NCBI GenBank assembly: GCA_028292265.1
Contig: JAQGMR010000042.1
Coordinates: 54,691 to 118,690 of the forward strand
Length of the DNA stretch: 64,000 nt
Source of the DNA: Herminiimonas sp.
GTDB taxonomy: Bacteria > Pseudomonadota > Gammaproteobacteria > Burkholderiales > Burkholderiaceae_D
Direction: 5' to 3'
Shown here in pieces: positions 1 through 8,168 of this stretch. A program made the translations under genes and the position numbers. The first letter of the stretch is position 1; each line of letters opens with the position of its first letter. Under the pieces are notes generated by a model. That model did not search any database, was not told the origin of the DNA, and worked only from the letters and a program-made list of their open reading frames with translations.

Positions 1-1609
1 CTGAACTGTCGCCATGGCGCACGGTGACGTTTTCAACCGCAATGCCAAGCTCCTGATGCGCCACCTGCGCCAGCGTTGTTTCGAGTCCCTGGCCGTGATT
101 CTGGATGCCGACATACAGCACCAGTTGCCCGTCCGGGGTGAAGCGCGCCAGTGCTGGTTCGAAGCCGAACACCACTGGCAGGCCACGTGCCACCCACTCG
201 GCCGTGCCGTGCGCGGATTGCTCGGTATAGCTGGCGCTTCCGACGCCGATAAAGCGGCCATCGGCTTCGCCGGCCTGTTGGCGGCGCCGCGCCGCAGCGA
301 AGTCGATCGCTTCAATGGCGCGTCGGGCGCATTCCGGATAATCACCACTGTCGTACAGCTTGTGTGTCGCGGTCTTGTAAGGCATGTCGGACGGCTTGAC
401 CATGTTCTCGATCCGCACTTCTTCCGGATTGCGGTCGACAGCGCGTGCCACCGCATCAATCAGGGTTTCGATTGCGAAGCAGGCGCCGGTGCGACCGACC
501 CCGCGATACGGACCCAGCGGCGACTTGTTGGTGCAAATCGAAATGGCCTTGCCGTGATAAACCGGTACGTCGTACGGACCGGTCATGATGCCGCATGCCA
601 TGCCCGCTTCCATGGAGGCCGTCCAGGGCCAAACCGAGTAGGCGCCTGCATCGACCATCACCGTGGCTTCAATGCCGAGCACCTTGCCGCGCCGGTCGGC
701 ATAGGCGACGAGGTCATAGCGATGCTCGCGCGCATGGGGCGATGCGATAAGGTGTTCGCGCCGGTCTTCCAGCCACCGTACTGGCTTCCTGAGCTTCATC
801 GCCAGCGCGGCGATGGCCAGTTCTTCCGGGTTGAAATTGTTCTTGATGCCGAAGCCGCCGCCGACGTCAGGCGCGACCACCCGCAACTTGCTTTCGGCCA
901 GCCCCAGCGATTGCGCAAGGATGGTGCGGATCACATGCGGAAACTGGGTCGAACTATAGACCACCAGTTCGTCCATGCGCTGGTCGTAATAGGCCAGCAC
1001 GCCACGGGTCTCCATGGAGATGCCGGCGTGGCGTCCCATGCGCAATTTCTTTTCGACCCGAATCGGGGCGCTTGCGCGCACGGCGGCAATGTCGCCGGTC
1101 TCGATCTTTGTTTCGACATAGACGTTCTTGTCCCAGTGCTCATGGATCAGCGGAGCGCCCGGCTTCTGCGCGTCGGCCATGTCGGCAATGGGTTGGAGTT
1201 CGTCGAAGTCGACCAGACATTCCTGGGCAATGTCTTCCGCTTCCGCGCGCGTTGGCGCGACGCACATGGCGATGATGTCGCCGACGAAGCGCACCTTGTC
1301 TTTTGCCAGCGCGTGGTAGTCGGACTTCTGGAAGCCAGCGGCAGCGCCAAAGGCAACGATCGGCTTGATCCAGTCGAAGTCGGCGGCAGTGAAGACGGCG
1401 CCCTTGCGGGACTCTGGCACGTCGATGCCAAGTAGCCTGGCGTGAGCGACTGGGCTGCGCAAAAAATGCACGTCCAGCGTTCCAGGTATGTTGAGGTCGG
1501 CCAGGTACTCGCCTTTCCCGTCGAGCAGGCGGCGATCTTCGCGCCGCTTGACCGACATGCCGACGCCTTCGGGACGGGAAACGGTCAGGTTGTTTACTTT
1601 TGCGTCCAC
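1..1609 (-). CDS. Molybdenum hydroxylase large subunit (xanthine/aldehyde dehydrogenase, CoxL-like), 3' end cut by the window
   Basis: Member of the xanthine dehydrogenase/CO dehydrogenase large-subunit family, which carries the molybdopterin cofactor and oxidises aldehydes or heterocycles. The frame reads continuously from about 1609 to the left edge, so the C-terminal part is missing. Visible signatures are SVKRREDRRLL near the N-terminus, the cofactor motif DVGGGFGIKNNF (RC of about 850-885) and GPYRGVGRTGACFAIETL (about 478-535). The YRGVGR version is the general type; the AYxCSFR active-site loop of true form I CO dehydrogenase is absent, so the substrate is unknown. The start is uncertain: GTG at 1609 keeps the usual residues before SVKRRED and follows AAGG by 6 nt; ATG at 1558 follows GAAGG by 7 nt. 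The medium and small subunits are not in the window. Long plus-strand frames here are antisense artefacts. Confidence 0.88.
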   Translation of the reverse strand, partial: MDAKVNNLTVSRPEGVGMSVKRREDRRLLDGKGEYLADLNIPGTLDVHFLRSPVAHARLLGIDVPESRKGAVFTAADFDWIKPIVAFGAAAGFQKSDYHALAKDKVRFVGDIIAMCVAPTRAEAEDIAQECLVDFDELQPIADMADAQKPGAPLIHEHWDKNVYVETKIETGDIAAVRASAPIRVEKKLRMGRHAGISMETRGVLAYYDQRMDELVVYSSTQFPHVIRTILAQSLGLAESKLRVVAPDVGGGFGIKNNFNPEELAIAALAMKLRKPVRWLEDRREHLIASPHAREHRYDLVAYADRRGKVLGIEATVMVDAGAYSVWPWTASMEAGMACGIMTGPYDVPVYHGKAISICTNKSPLGPYRGVGRTGACFAIETLIDAVARAVDRNPEEVRIENMVKPSDMPYKTATHKLYDSGDYPECARRAIEAIDFAAARRRQQAGEADGRFIGVGSASYTEQSAHGTAEWVARGLPVVFGFEPALARFTPDGQLVLYVGIQNHGQGLETTLAQVAHQELGIAVENVTVRHGDSS

Positions 1610-1680
1610 AAGGAGCCTTTTGCGCTGCGGTTGGTATATTGTCGAGCCGACACCCGTTGTGGGCGGCGACCGCGGAACGT

Positions 1681-1696
1681 ATATCGTATACGATAT
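1681..1696. promoter_or_regulatory. 16-bp perfect palindrome, candidate GntR-type operator
   Basis: ATATCGTATACGATAT is a perfect inverted repeat centred on GTATAC, in the gap between the divergent molybdenum hydroxylase (start 1609/1558) and the patatin gene (start 1885). The GTATAC core with A/T-rich flanks resembles operators of GntR/FCD regulators. No GntR gene lies in the window, so the cognate protein is unknown. Confidence 0.5.
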
Positions 1697-1884
1697 CTGT
1701 GCGCCGGTGATATGAAAATGTCGTCTCCTGGCGGTTTGCGGCACACTAAACGCGGAGCACCGGCGTTGAGATCGGTGCGGCGCCGCACAGCCAGCCTCAC
1801 CGGCGCGGCGTACAACACGCAATCCAGAGCGCGCCTGGCCAGCCTGACATGGCGGCATCGCGCTTGCTGTATCCACGGAGAGAA

Positions 1885-3039
1885 ATGAAAACGATCAATA
1901 AACTAAACCCCGCGAACCTGCGGGTGGTGCTGGTTTTGCAGGGCGGCGGCGCACTCGGCGCCTATCAGGCCGGCGTCTACCAGGCCATGCATGAACACGA
2001 TCTGACGCCGGACTGGGTTGTCGGCACCTCGATTGGCGCAATCAATGCGGCACTCCTGGCCGGCAACCCGAGGCCGACCCGCCTTCAGCGCTTAAAGGAA
2101 TTTTGGGAAGGCGTTTCACACCATGACAGCTTCGATCCCAATCAACTTCAGGATTCGCAGCGACGTTCCAATGTCTGGCTGTCATCGATCGACACCGTAC
2201 TGCGCGGCGTACCGGGTTTCTTCATGCCGCGCCTGTTCAGCCTGTTCCCGGCCGGGGTGGCGGTTGCACCGGATGCCGCTAGCTATTACGACACCACCCC
2301 ACTCGGCGAAACGCTCGAGAGCCTGGTTGATTTTAATTATCTCAACCAGTCAGGCGGCATGCGCCTCACGGTCAACGCCGTTGGCGTCAAGACTGGTGAG
2401 CTGGTCAGTTTTGATACGGCCTCGCAGACGCTGAACGCCGACCATGTGCGCGCAAGCGGCGCGCTGCCGCCCGGCTTTCCTCCGGTACGCGTTGAGGGCG
2501 AGCTCTATTGGGATGGCGGGCTGTATTCCAATACGCCGCTGGAAACCGTGCTGGCGGACGTGCCGCATGTCGATACGCTTTGCTTCATGGTCGACCTGTG
2601 GAGCGCGGATGGGCCAGAGCCAACCACGCTCGACGAAGTTCAGACACGACAGAAAGACGTGATGTTCGCCTCCCGTTCACAACGCCACATTGACGACTAC
2701 CTGCGCACCCACAACCTGCGGACCAGGATGCGTGCACTCCATGCGCTGCTGCCGAAAAGCGCAAGGAGCAAGGCCAGCGCGGACGAGCTTGCCGAACTCG
2801 GTTGCGACAGCACGATCCATGTGGTGCGGGTGCCGTATTCCGGGCGCGACTGGCATATGGCGTCGAAGGATATTAATTTCTCGCGCGGCTCGATTGCTTG
2901 GCGCTGGGACCAGGGCTATCAGGACGCGTTGCGCGCCATCGCCCAAGCCGGTTGGCTGACTGAAGTCTCCGAAGAAACCGGCCTCGTGGTGCATGAACTG
3001 CCGCCGCGCCCGGTAGAACTGGCAGTCAAAACAGGCTGA
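1885..3039 (+). CDS. Patatin-like phospholipase/acyl hydrolase with DUF3734-type C-terminus
   Basis: 384-residue serine acyl hydrolase. It shows the patatin oxyanion loop GGGALGAY near residue 20, the nucleophile elbow GTSIGA (Ser49) and the dyad aspartate in WDGGLYSN (Asp210), so the Ser-Asp dyad is complete. The C-terminal third, after about residue 240, resembles the DUF3734 extension of many proteobacterial patatins. ATG 1885 is chosen because GGAGAG lies just upstream; an in-frame start 36 bp earlier has no such site. It converges on bdhA and adc. Related patatins often sit beside 3-hydroxybutyrate genes, so a role in membrane lipid or polyhydroxybutyrate granule turnover is possible but inferred. 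A strong terminator follows. Confidence 0.9.
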   Translation: MKTINKLNPANLRVVLVLQGGGALGAYQAGVYQAMHEHDLTPDWVVGTSIGAINAALLAGNPRPTRLQRLKEFWEGVSHHDSFDPNQLQDSQRRSNVWLSSIDTVLRGVPGFFMPRLFSLFPAGVAVAPDAASYYDTTPLGETLESLVDFNYLNQSGGMRLTVNAVGVKTGELVSFDTASQTLNADHVRASGALPPGFPPVRVEGELYWDGGLYSNTPLETVLADVPHVDTLCFMVDLWSADGPEPTTLDEVQTRQKDVMFASRSQRHIDDYLRTHNLRTRMRALHALLPKSARSKASADELAELGCDSTIHVVRVPYSGRDWHMASKDINFSRGSIAWRWDQGYQDALRAIAQAGWLTEVSEETGLVVHELPPRPVELAVKTG

Positions 3040-3063
3040 GCGCGGGCGGGGGCAGTGAATGCG

Positions 3064-3104
3064 GCGGCGACATGGCAATACCTCTGCCATGTCGCCGCTT
3101 TTTT
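3064..3104 (+). terminator. Rho-independent terminator of the patatin gene
   Basis: A 14-bp perfect stem (GCGGCGACATGGCA with its complement at 3085-3098), a 7-nt loop and a run of six T at 3099-3104, 25 bp past the patatin stop codon. Confidence 0.93.
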
Positions 3105-3162
3105 ATACCACTGGTACGGGCACTGCTAATGCGCTATTCACTGCTGCACTGTCGTGTTCGCC

Positions 3163-3234
3163 GCCGCATTGATTGCAGCATTGATTCCCGCAGTGACTGC
3201 CGAACTTAATGCCGCAATTACTGCCGCAATTACT
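3163..3234. repeat. Six degenerate 12-bp tandem repeats running into the bdhA stop codon
   Basis: Consecutive 12-mers: GCCGCATTGATT, GCAGCATTGATT, CCCGCAGTGACT, GCCGAACTTAAT, GCCGCAATTACT, GCCGCAATTACT. The last two are identical and the final one overlaps the bdhA stop (3230-3232). Confidence 0.85.
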
Positions 3235-4012
3235 GCATATGCCAGCCGTGGCTGACAAGAATTGACTGCCCGCTTAATGCCGTCGAGGGAAATGCCGCCA
3301 GCCAAAGCGCGGTCTGCGCCACGTCTTGCGTGGTGGTGAATTCGCCGTCGATGGTTTCCTTCAGCATGACGTTCTTGATAACCTCCGCCTCGCTGATATG
3401 CAGGGCGGCGGCCTGCTCGGGAATCTGCTTGTCGACGAGTGGCGTGCGCACGAAGCCCGGGCAGATTACGTTGGCGCGAATGTGGTCCTTGGCGCCTTCC
3501 TTTGCTGCGACCCGTGCCAGCCCCAGCAAGCCGTGTTTGGCCGCGACATAGGCACTCTTGAGCGGTGAAGCCTCGTGTGAATGCACGGATCCCATGTAGA
3601 TGATCGCGCCGCCCTTGCCGGCCTTGATCATTTCGCGCATGCAGGCACGTGTGGTCAGGAAAGCGCCATCGAGATGGATCGCCAGCATCTTCTTCCAATT
3701 GTCAAAAGTGAAGTCAACGATCGGGCTGATGATCTGTATGCCTGCATTGCTAATGAGGATGTCCACGCCGCCAAAGGCGGCCACCACTGCAGCCACGCCC
3801 TGGTCGACTTGTGCTTCGCTTGTTACGTCCATCGCCACCGCCATCGCGCGGCCGCCGGACCGCTTGATTTCCTCGGCCGTTGCGCTGGCCGCGTCGAGCG
3901 CGAGATCGGCGATTACAACACTGGCTCCTTCGCGTGCGTATTCGATTGCGATCTCGCGACCGATGCCGCTGGCGGCGCCCGTAATAATGGCGACCTTGTC
4001 CTTGAGTTGCAT
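3230..4012 (-). CDS. bdhA: 3-hydroxybutyrate dehydrogenase
   Basis: Short-chain dehydrogenase of 260 residues that interconverts D-3-hydroxybutyrate and acetoacetate with NAD. The N-terminal TGAASGIG is the Rossmann glycine motif and SNAGIQ the structural NAG motif. Catalytic residues are Ser142 (GSVHSH), Tyr155 and Lys159 (YVAAK), the spacing usual for the family. The conserved [18 protein letters not shown] region and the length match HBDH rather than a generic SDR. ATG 4012 is preceded by AAGGAAA; a longer frame upstream overlaps adc and is unlikely. It lies 10 bp behind adc, implying co-transcription: the pair can take 3-hydroxybutyrate to acetoacetate and then to acetone and CO2. Confidence 0.93.
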   Translation of the reverse strand: MQLKDKVAIITGAASGIGREIAIEYAREGASVVIADLALDAASATAEEIKRSGGRAMAVAMDVTSEAQVDQGVAAVVAAFGGVDILISNAGIQIISPIVDFTFDNWKKMLAIHLDGAFLTTRACMREMIKAGKGGAIIYMGSVHSHEASPLKSAYVAAKHGLLGLARVAAKEGAKDHIRANVICPGFVRTPLVDKQIPEQAAALHISEAEVIKNVMLKETIDGEFTTTQDVAQTALWLAAFPSTALSGQSILVSHGWHMQ

Positions 4013-4022
4013 GATGTTTTCC

Positions 4023-4769
4023 TTACCGTTTCTGGTTGAGATAATCGTGTGCCACGAATCCGAGCGGCAGCGTGAGATCCGCCACAATATGGGTGGCCGA
4101 AAGAACTTCGAGTACCGGCAGTTTTGCCACCGGCGCCAGCGCATGCGGATTCAGGTCCAGCGCGCCGGGTCCAGTCCACGCGCCCTTGACAACGACGTCG
4201 CACAATCGATATTGCACCAGTTCGCAAATGCGGGCTTTGCCATCGACATGCGGGATGATTTTTAGCAGGAAGGAGGGTGCTTCGAGTGACTTTTTCGCCG
4301 CCTCAGAATCGAGCAGGCAATGCTTGAAGCCCATGGAGCCGGTAGCGACCCGGAAATCGCTGTAGTCGAGTGTGCCAACCAGGGTGTCTTTATGAACGCG
4401 CAATTCCGGATCGCCGAGTTTTTTGGGGAAGCCCCAGAGTTCGCGTCCGGCGGCGATCGGTGGATGGTCGTTCAAATACATGCTGAGCACGAAGCCGCCC
4501 GAGACGCCATCCAGGCTGACGGGAATGACTTGCCCGGCTTCGCAATAGTGACCGAAGCCAGTTGAGTCGGGCATGTTGATGAACTCGAAACGGACCACCG
4601 GTTCAATCAACTTTAGTGGCTCGGGAATCAACTTGCGCAGCGCTTCCGGATCGGTCCGGTAGCTGATGATCAGGTATTCCCGATCCACAAAACGATATGG
4701 GCCAGGCGGATACGCCGGATTGTCGAATGGCATGGCAAACGCATTGCGGCGGACTTCGTCTTCAGTCAT
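4023..4769 (-). CDS. adc: Acetoacetate decarboxylase
   Basis: 248-residue protein of the acetoacetate decarboxylase family, which converts acetoacetate to acetone and CO2 through a Schiff base on lysine. The active-site segment [12 protein letters not shown] is intact; Lys116-Lys117 align with the catalytic lysine pair known from the clostridial enzyme. Start ATG 4769 ([11 protein letters not shown]) gives the usual family N-terminus; the 14 codons upstream look non-coding and no strong ribosome site is visible. First gene of the minus-strand adc-bdhA pair. Some family members act on other beta-keto acids, but the bdhA partner favours acetoacetate. Confidence 0.92.
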   Translation of the reverse strand: MTEDEVRRNAFAMPFDNPAYPPGPYRFVDREYLIISYRTDPEALRKLIPEPLKLIEPVVRFEFINMPDSTGFGHYCEAGQVIPVSLDGVSGGFVLSMYLNDHPPIAAGRELWGFPKKLGDPELRVHKDTLVGTLDYSDFRVATGSMGFKHCLLDSEAAKKSLEAPSFLLKIIPHVDGKARICELVQYRLCDVVVKGAWTGPGALDLNPHALAPVAKLPVLEVLSATHIVADLTLPLGFVAHDYLNQKR

Positions 4770-4887
4770 GAGTATTGGAGGGGCACAAGGGTGGGTGCGG
4801 CAGCGCGACAACGCTGCCGGTGTGGCTATGGCGTCATGGCCGCGCGGTGCTCAACTGCAGTGAGCCTGCGCCATGACGGTTTGCTGG

Positions 4888-5220
4888 CTATCGACGTGAT
4901 CCGCGCGCCTGTTGCCTTGCTTCGGCCATCGCTTCGTCGTAGTGCATGGCGGCCCGGCGCAGGCAAACCGAGCGCTCGGAACGGGCGCTGCGGTCTTGTT
5001 TACAGTCCGCTAAAGCTTCCTTGTATGCCGCACCGGCTTCCTTCTGCGATGTCTGGAAATGCGCGCGTGGTGTCGTGTCTTCCTGGTACCAGCGCGCCGG
5101 ATCGCGGTCTTGCATTGATTCGCCACGCGACGGGCCCGCAGCCCAACCGGAATGGATCATCAAGGCGCCGGCCGCGATGGCGATGGCGGTCCGAATTGCG
5201 TTTTTTGTAGTGGTGTTCAT
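4888..5220 (-). CDS. Small secreted protein of unknown function
   Basis: 110 residues beginning with a clear Sec signal peptide (basic MNTTTKNAIR, hydrophobic AIAIAAGALMI, cleavage near GWAA). The mature part is charged, with a central ARWYQEDTTP segment and a helical C-terminus carrying two Cys (ADCKQDR, SVCLRR) that could pair in the periplasm. ATG 5220 follows AAGGAG by 6 nt; a longer frame overlaps the DUF3309 gene and is rejected. I do not recognise a named family. It is 20 bp downstream of the DUF3309 gene and probably co-transcribed. Confidence 0.75.
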   Translation of the reverse strand: MNTTTKNAIRTAIAIAAGALMIHSGWAAGPSRGESMQDRDPARWYQEDTTPRAHFQTSQKEAGAAYKEALADCKQDRSARSERSVCLRRAAMHYDEAMAEARQQARGSRR

Positions 5221-5240
5221 GAAAGCTCCTTGGATGGGTT

Positions 5241-5393
5241 TTAAAGTCGGCCGGTCAGCAACATGACGATCAGGACGACGACGATCAGGCCGGTCACACC
5301 GCTCGGGCCATAGCCCCATTTCCGGCTGTGGGACCAGGTCGGCAATGCGCCGATGAGGATGAGGACGAGGACGATCAATAGAATGGTGCTCAT
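5241..5393 (-). CDS. DUF3309 family small membrane protein
   Basis: 50-residue protein starting MSTILLIVLVLILIGALP, then the hallmark TWSHSRKWGYGPSG, then a second hydrophobic stretch (VTGLIVVVLIVMLL). This two-helix hairpin with a central WGYGPSG turn is typical of DUF3309. ATG 5393 follows CAGGAG by 6 nt. Function is unknown; such proteins are commonly abundant and stress-associated. It lies just upstream of the small secreted protein. Confidence 0.85.
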   Translation of the reverse strand: MSTILLIVLVLILIGALPTWSHSRKWGYGPSGVTGLIVVVLIVMLLTGRL

Positions 5394-5511
5394 TGCTTGC
5401 TCCTGAAAAAATTATTGTGGTGTAGTGCAAAGTGTCATAACGACGGCTCAGCTTGCCCGGAAATTTTTGTCGGGACGCTCAGTCCCGTTCCCTGCACGCT
5501 ACAAGCCAAAA

Positions 5512-6132
5512 TTAATATCGGTAGGCCCGGCCGTCAGCGATTCGGACCCGGTCACCAACGCGCAACTCGTACACGCTGTCTTGCGTAACCGCGGTGGTGT
5601 CACCGTTGTCGAGACGAACGCGAATCTGGTACATGTCCGGCGCCGGCGCATTGCGGTTTCGTTCGACGCTGTTGCCCACGTAGGCGCCGCCCAGCGCGCC
5701 GGCAAGCGTTGCCGCCGTATTTCCATTGCCGCCGCCAACCTGATTACCTAGCAGGCCGCCGACCAGTCCACCGACAATAGCGCCGGCGCCACTCGTCCCT
5801 GGCGAGGAACGAATGCCGTCGATCGATTCAATCGAGCCGTAGTAGACGGCGTTGGCTTGATACTGCGATTGATTCTGGCCCTGATACTGGCCTGGATTCT
5901 GACCTTGATATTGGCCCTGGTACGGCCCTGGATTCTGGCCTTGATATGGACCTTGATATGGACCCTGATATGGACCTTGATACGAGGACTGATTCGGAGA
6001 TTGGTACTGGGCCGGATACGCCGACGACGGGTACGCGCCGGGGTAGGCCGGCTGCGAATCATAGGTTGCACAGCCACCGAGTACGCCGGTTGTAACGACC
6101 AGCAGCGCGCCAACTTTCAGTACTGAATTCAT
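5512..6132 (-). CDS. Glycine-zipper 2TM lipoprotein with YQG-repeat linker
   Basis: 206-residue predicted lipoprotein. The signal peptide ends in a lipobox (VLGGC, Cys21). Residues about 45-95 are a low-complexity linker of YQGPYQGQ-type repeats encoded by 15- to 24-bp tandem units. Residues about 115-160 form the glycine-zipper 2TM domain (GGLVGGLLGNQVGGGNG, then AGALGGAYVGN), as in SlyB/17-kDa antigen proteins, followed by a small basic domain ending VGDRVRIADGRAYRY. ATG 6132 follows AGGGAG. Probably an outer-membrane stress lipoprotein. The C-terminal two thirds resemble the plus-strand protein at 8628-9797, so the two are related. Confidence 0.88.
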   Translation of the reverse strand: MNSVLKVGALLVVTTGVLGGCATYDSQPAYPGAYPSSAYPAQYQSPNQSSYQGPYQGPYQGPYQGQNPGPYQGQYQGQNPGQYQGQNQSQYQANAVYYGSIESIDGIRSSPGTSGAGAIVGGLVGGLLGNQVGGGNGNTAATLAGALGGAYVGNSVERNRNAPAPDMYQIRVRLDNGDTTAVTQDSVYELRVGDRVRIADGRAYRY

Positions 6133-6415
6133 GCGTGTCTCCCTTTAAGGTATGTGGCAAGAATAGCGGTGCGGCCTTGCAGGGTATGTACGGTGCCGCA
6201 CCGAGAGGGGAAGGGCAAAGTGGAGGGCGGAGGAAGGCGGGCCTCGTTGTGTATGTCACCGCACAGAACATGCGCTGATCTCTGGAGATAATCATTTCCG
6301 CAATGCCGGTGCTGTCGGCGCTGCGCCACCATATCGATGCTTCGTCGCCGTGGGTGGTGCAGCCAGTCAGGCTGACACCGGACCGAAAACATCACATACA
6401 AGAAAGAGGGAAACC

Positions 6416-6562
6416 ATGCTCTATACAATCGCCGTCATCCTGCTAATCCTTTGGGTCCTGGGCCTGGTCACGTCCACTACGATCGGTGGCTTCATCCATA
6501 TCCTGCTGGTGGTCGCCGTAGTTATGGTGCTGGTCAAATTGATTAGTGGCCGCGGCATCTAG
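6416..6562 (+). CDS. lmo0937-type small membrane protein
   Basis: 48 residues (MLYTIAVILLILWVLG...) with two hydrophobic helices around VTSTTIGGFIH and a short tail LISGRGI, the typical layout of the lmo0937 family. Start chosen at ATG 6416 behind GAAAGAGGG; a longer in-frame extension is not protein-like. Function unknown. Divergent from the lipoprotein gene at 5512-6132. Confidence 0.85.
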   Translation: MLYTIAVILLILWVLGLVTSTTIGGFIHILLVVAVVMVLVKLISGRGI

Positions 6563-6671
6563 ATTGCAGCGGCAAGAGCTGGCGGCCCTGCGTTTCGGAC
6601 CGCCAGCATCGTTCCTACTCAGCGGTTTTCTCGTTCATGTACTGGCGGCCAGTCAGTAAGTAGAACTGATG

Positions 6672-6719
6672 AGCAAAGCAGCAAAGCAGCAAGGCAGCAA
6701 GGCAGCAAAGCAGCAAACC
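6672..6719. repeat. 8-bp tandem array, six copies
   Basis: Head-to-tail units AGCAAAGC, AGCAAAGC, AGCAAGGC, AGCAAGGC, AGCAAAGC, AGCAAACC. Paired sharing of the G variant suggests recent slippage duplication. Confidence 0.92.
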
Positions 6720-6726
6720 CAGTAAA

Positions 6727-6816
6727 TCAGCAAGTCACCGCATCTCAGCAAGTTCTCAAATCTCAGCAAGTCATCAGACGTCAGCAAGTCATCAAATCTC
6801 AGCGGGTCATCAGATC
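6727..6816. repeat. 18-bp tandem array, five copies
   Basis: Five head-to-tail 18-mers of consensus TCAGCAAGTCATCAAATC, starting 7 bp after the 8-bp array. Copies begin at 6727, 6745, 6763, 6781 and 6799; TCAGC is invariant and the last six bases vary most. Confidence 0.92.
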
Positions 6817-7190
6817 TCAGCAAAGGTGCCGACCAAAATAGCCGCGGCCACCAGCGCGGCTTGTCCATGCCCTGGCGCCTCAACCGCCCCTCCAGTCCGC
6901 AGCATTTGATTTGCATGGCCTCCGCGCTCTCTCCATTTCTCATCGGCTCCCGTCCGGTCCAACGATTTCTCGTTACCGATCTCCTCGCCAAATTGCAATT
7001 CGTATCGGCGCAACCACGTTTGCGTTCCTATGTACGCAAGCGAACGGATAGCCGTACGGCAATAGTGGATAACGGAAGCGTCGGCGAGGGATTTTCCTTC
7101 GTCATCCGGATGAATGGGGTGGACATGAGCCGCCCTCTCGAAAAAACCGGTGCCGGGGTTCCGGCAGCACCGATCACACAAGGAAACAAA

Positions 7191-8060
7191 ATGGTCAAAT
7201 TTGAGTCGCTGTCGAAGCCGTCGATATGGACGATGACACTACTGGTCAGCGCAATGGTGGCCGGATGTGGCGGTGGAAGTGACAGCACGGCTTCAGTCGG
7301 CGTTGGCGGATCCGCAAGCCTGACAACCACACCTGGCGCTGGAACCGGTACTGGCACTCTCAATGCAGGCGCCGGCGGCAATGGCAGCGGCAGCGGCACC
7401 GTGGCCGGTCGTGGCCCCGCTGCGGTGGACCTGCGGAGCTCGAGCAATTTCGCAATCCTGGCACAGTCGGCGATCACCAACGTGCCGACGTCGGCCGTCA
7501 CCGGTGACGTTGGCTTGAGTCCCGCTACCGGTGCCGGAATTGGCCTGAGCTGTGCCCAGGTAACGGGCGTTATTTACACCGCTGACGCGGCTGGTCCCCT
7601 GCCTTGCCGCGTAAACGATGCGACACGGCTTACCGCTGCAATCGCCGATAAGGGCACCGCCTATACCGACGCGGCAGGTCGCGCGCCGGACTATACCGAA
7701 CTGGCGTCCGGGAACCTAGGCGGACTGAACCTTAGCCCGGCCACTTACAAGTGGAGTACGCCCGTGCTGATTCCGACTGACGTCACCCTTACCGGTGGCC
7801 CGAACGACGTCTGGATATTCCAGGTGGCGCAAGGCATGACCGTCGGTTCCGGCGTGAAGGTGATTCTTGCTGGCGGTGCGCTGCCCCAGAACATTTTTTG
7901 GCAAACCTTTGGCGCTGCTGAAATCGGCACCACCGCCCAGTTCAAGGGCGTGATCCTGTCGCAAACATCGATCGCCATGAAGACAGGCGCATCCATCAAC
8001 GGCAGGCTGATGGCGGGTACGGCCGTGACGCTCGACCAGAACGTCGTTACCAAACCTTAA
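7191..8060 (+). CDS. Ice-binding-like (DUF3494) lipoprotein
   Basis: 289 residues. A signal peptide with lipobox (MVAGCGGGS) is followed by a Gly/Ser/Thr-rich tether (about residues 30-75), then a DUF3494 domain beginning VDLRSSSNFAILAQSAITN. The SAITGDVGLSP-type opening, the NLGGLNLSPATYKW segment, DVWIFQV and the closing NGRLMAGTAVTLDQN are hallmarks of this beta-helical ice-binding family. ATG 7191 follows AAGGAAAC; the longer upstream frame is not protein-like. DUF3494 proteins bind ice, but many homologues in non-polar bacteria are untested, so ice affinity is inferred. Lipid anchoring would place it on the outer membrane. Confidence 0.88.
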   Translation: MVKFESLSKPSIWTMTLLVSAMVAGCGGGSDSTASVGVGGSASLTTTPGAGTGTGTLNAGAGGNGSGSGTVAGRGPAAVDLRSSSNFAILAQSAITNVPTSAVTGDVGLSPATGAGIGLSCAQVTGVIYTADAAGPLPCRVNDATRLTAAIADKGTAYTDAAGRAPDYTELASGNLGGLNLSPATYKWSTPVLIPTDVTLTGGPNDVWIFQVAQGMTVGSGVKVILAGGALPQNIFWQTFGAAEIGTTAQFKGVILSQTSIAMKTGASINGRLMAGTAVTLDQNVVTKP

Positions 8061-8168
8061 CGGCATTGTTTGCAGGACATGTTTCGTAACGCGCCTTACC
8101 GTTCGAGTGTTCCGACCCGGCGCGTTATGAAGTTCAATGAGTTGACTCTAACAACAGGAGTACCCGTC

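Larger units (their letters stand above)
6563..7190. other. Gene-free 628-bp interval holding two tandem-repeat arrays
   Basis: No convincing coding frame. An imperfect inverted repeat, GCTGGCGG (6578-6585) with CCGCCAGC (6600-6607), lies just past the small membrane protein but lacks a T-run. Two tandem arrays occupy 6672-6816. Plus-strand frames leading into the ice-binding gene and minus-strand frames over the arrays only translate the repeats. Confidence 0.7.

Noticed and set aside
14..1435. Long plus-strand open frame of 473 codons
   Set aside because: It is antisense to the molybdenum hydroxylase, whose minus-strand frame shows the family motifs; the plus product resembles nothing and has no ribosome site.
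1..1609. True form I CO dehydrogenase (coxL)
   Set aside because: The active-site loop is GPYRGVGR, not AYxCSFR, and the subunit genes are absent.
3138..3698. Minus-strand frame ending in an Ala/Ile-rich tail
   Set aside because: Out of frame with bdhA; the tail is only the 12-bp repeat translated.
6653..6991. Minus-strand frame with repeated DDLLRF
   Set aside because: The repetitive peptide is the translation of the 18-bp and 8-bp arrays; no start signal.
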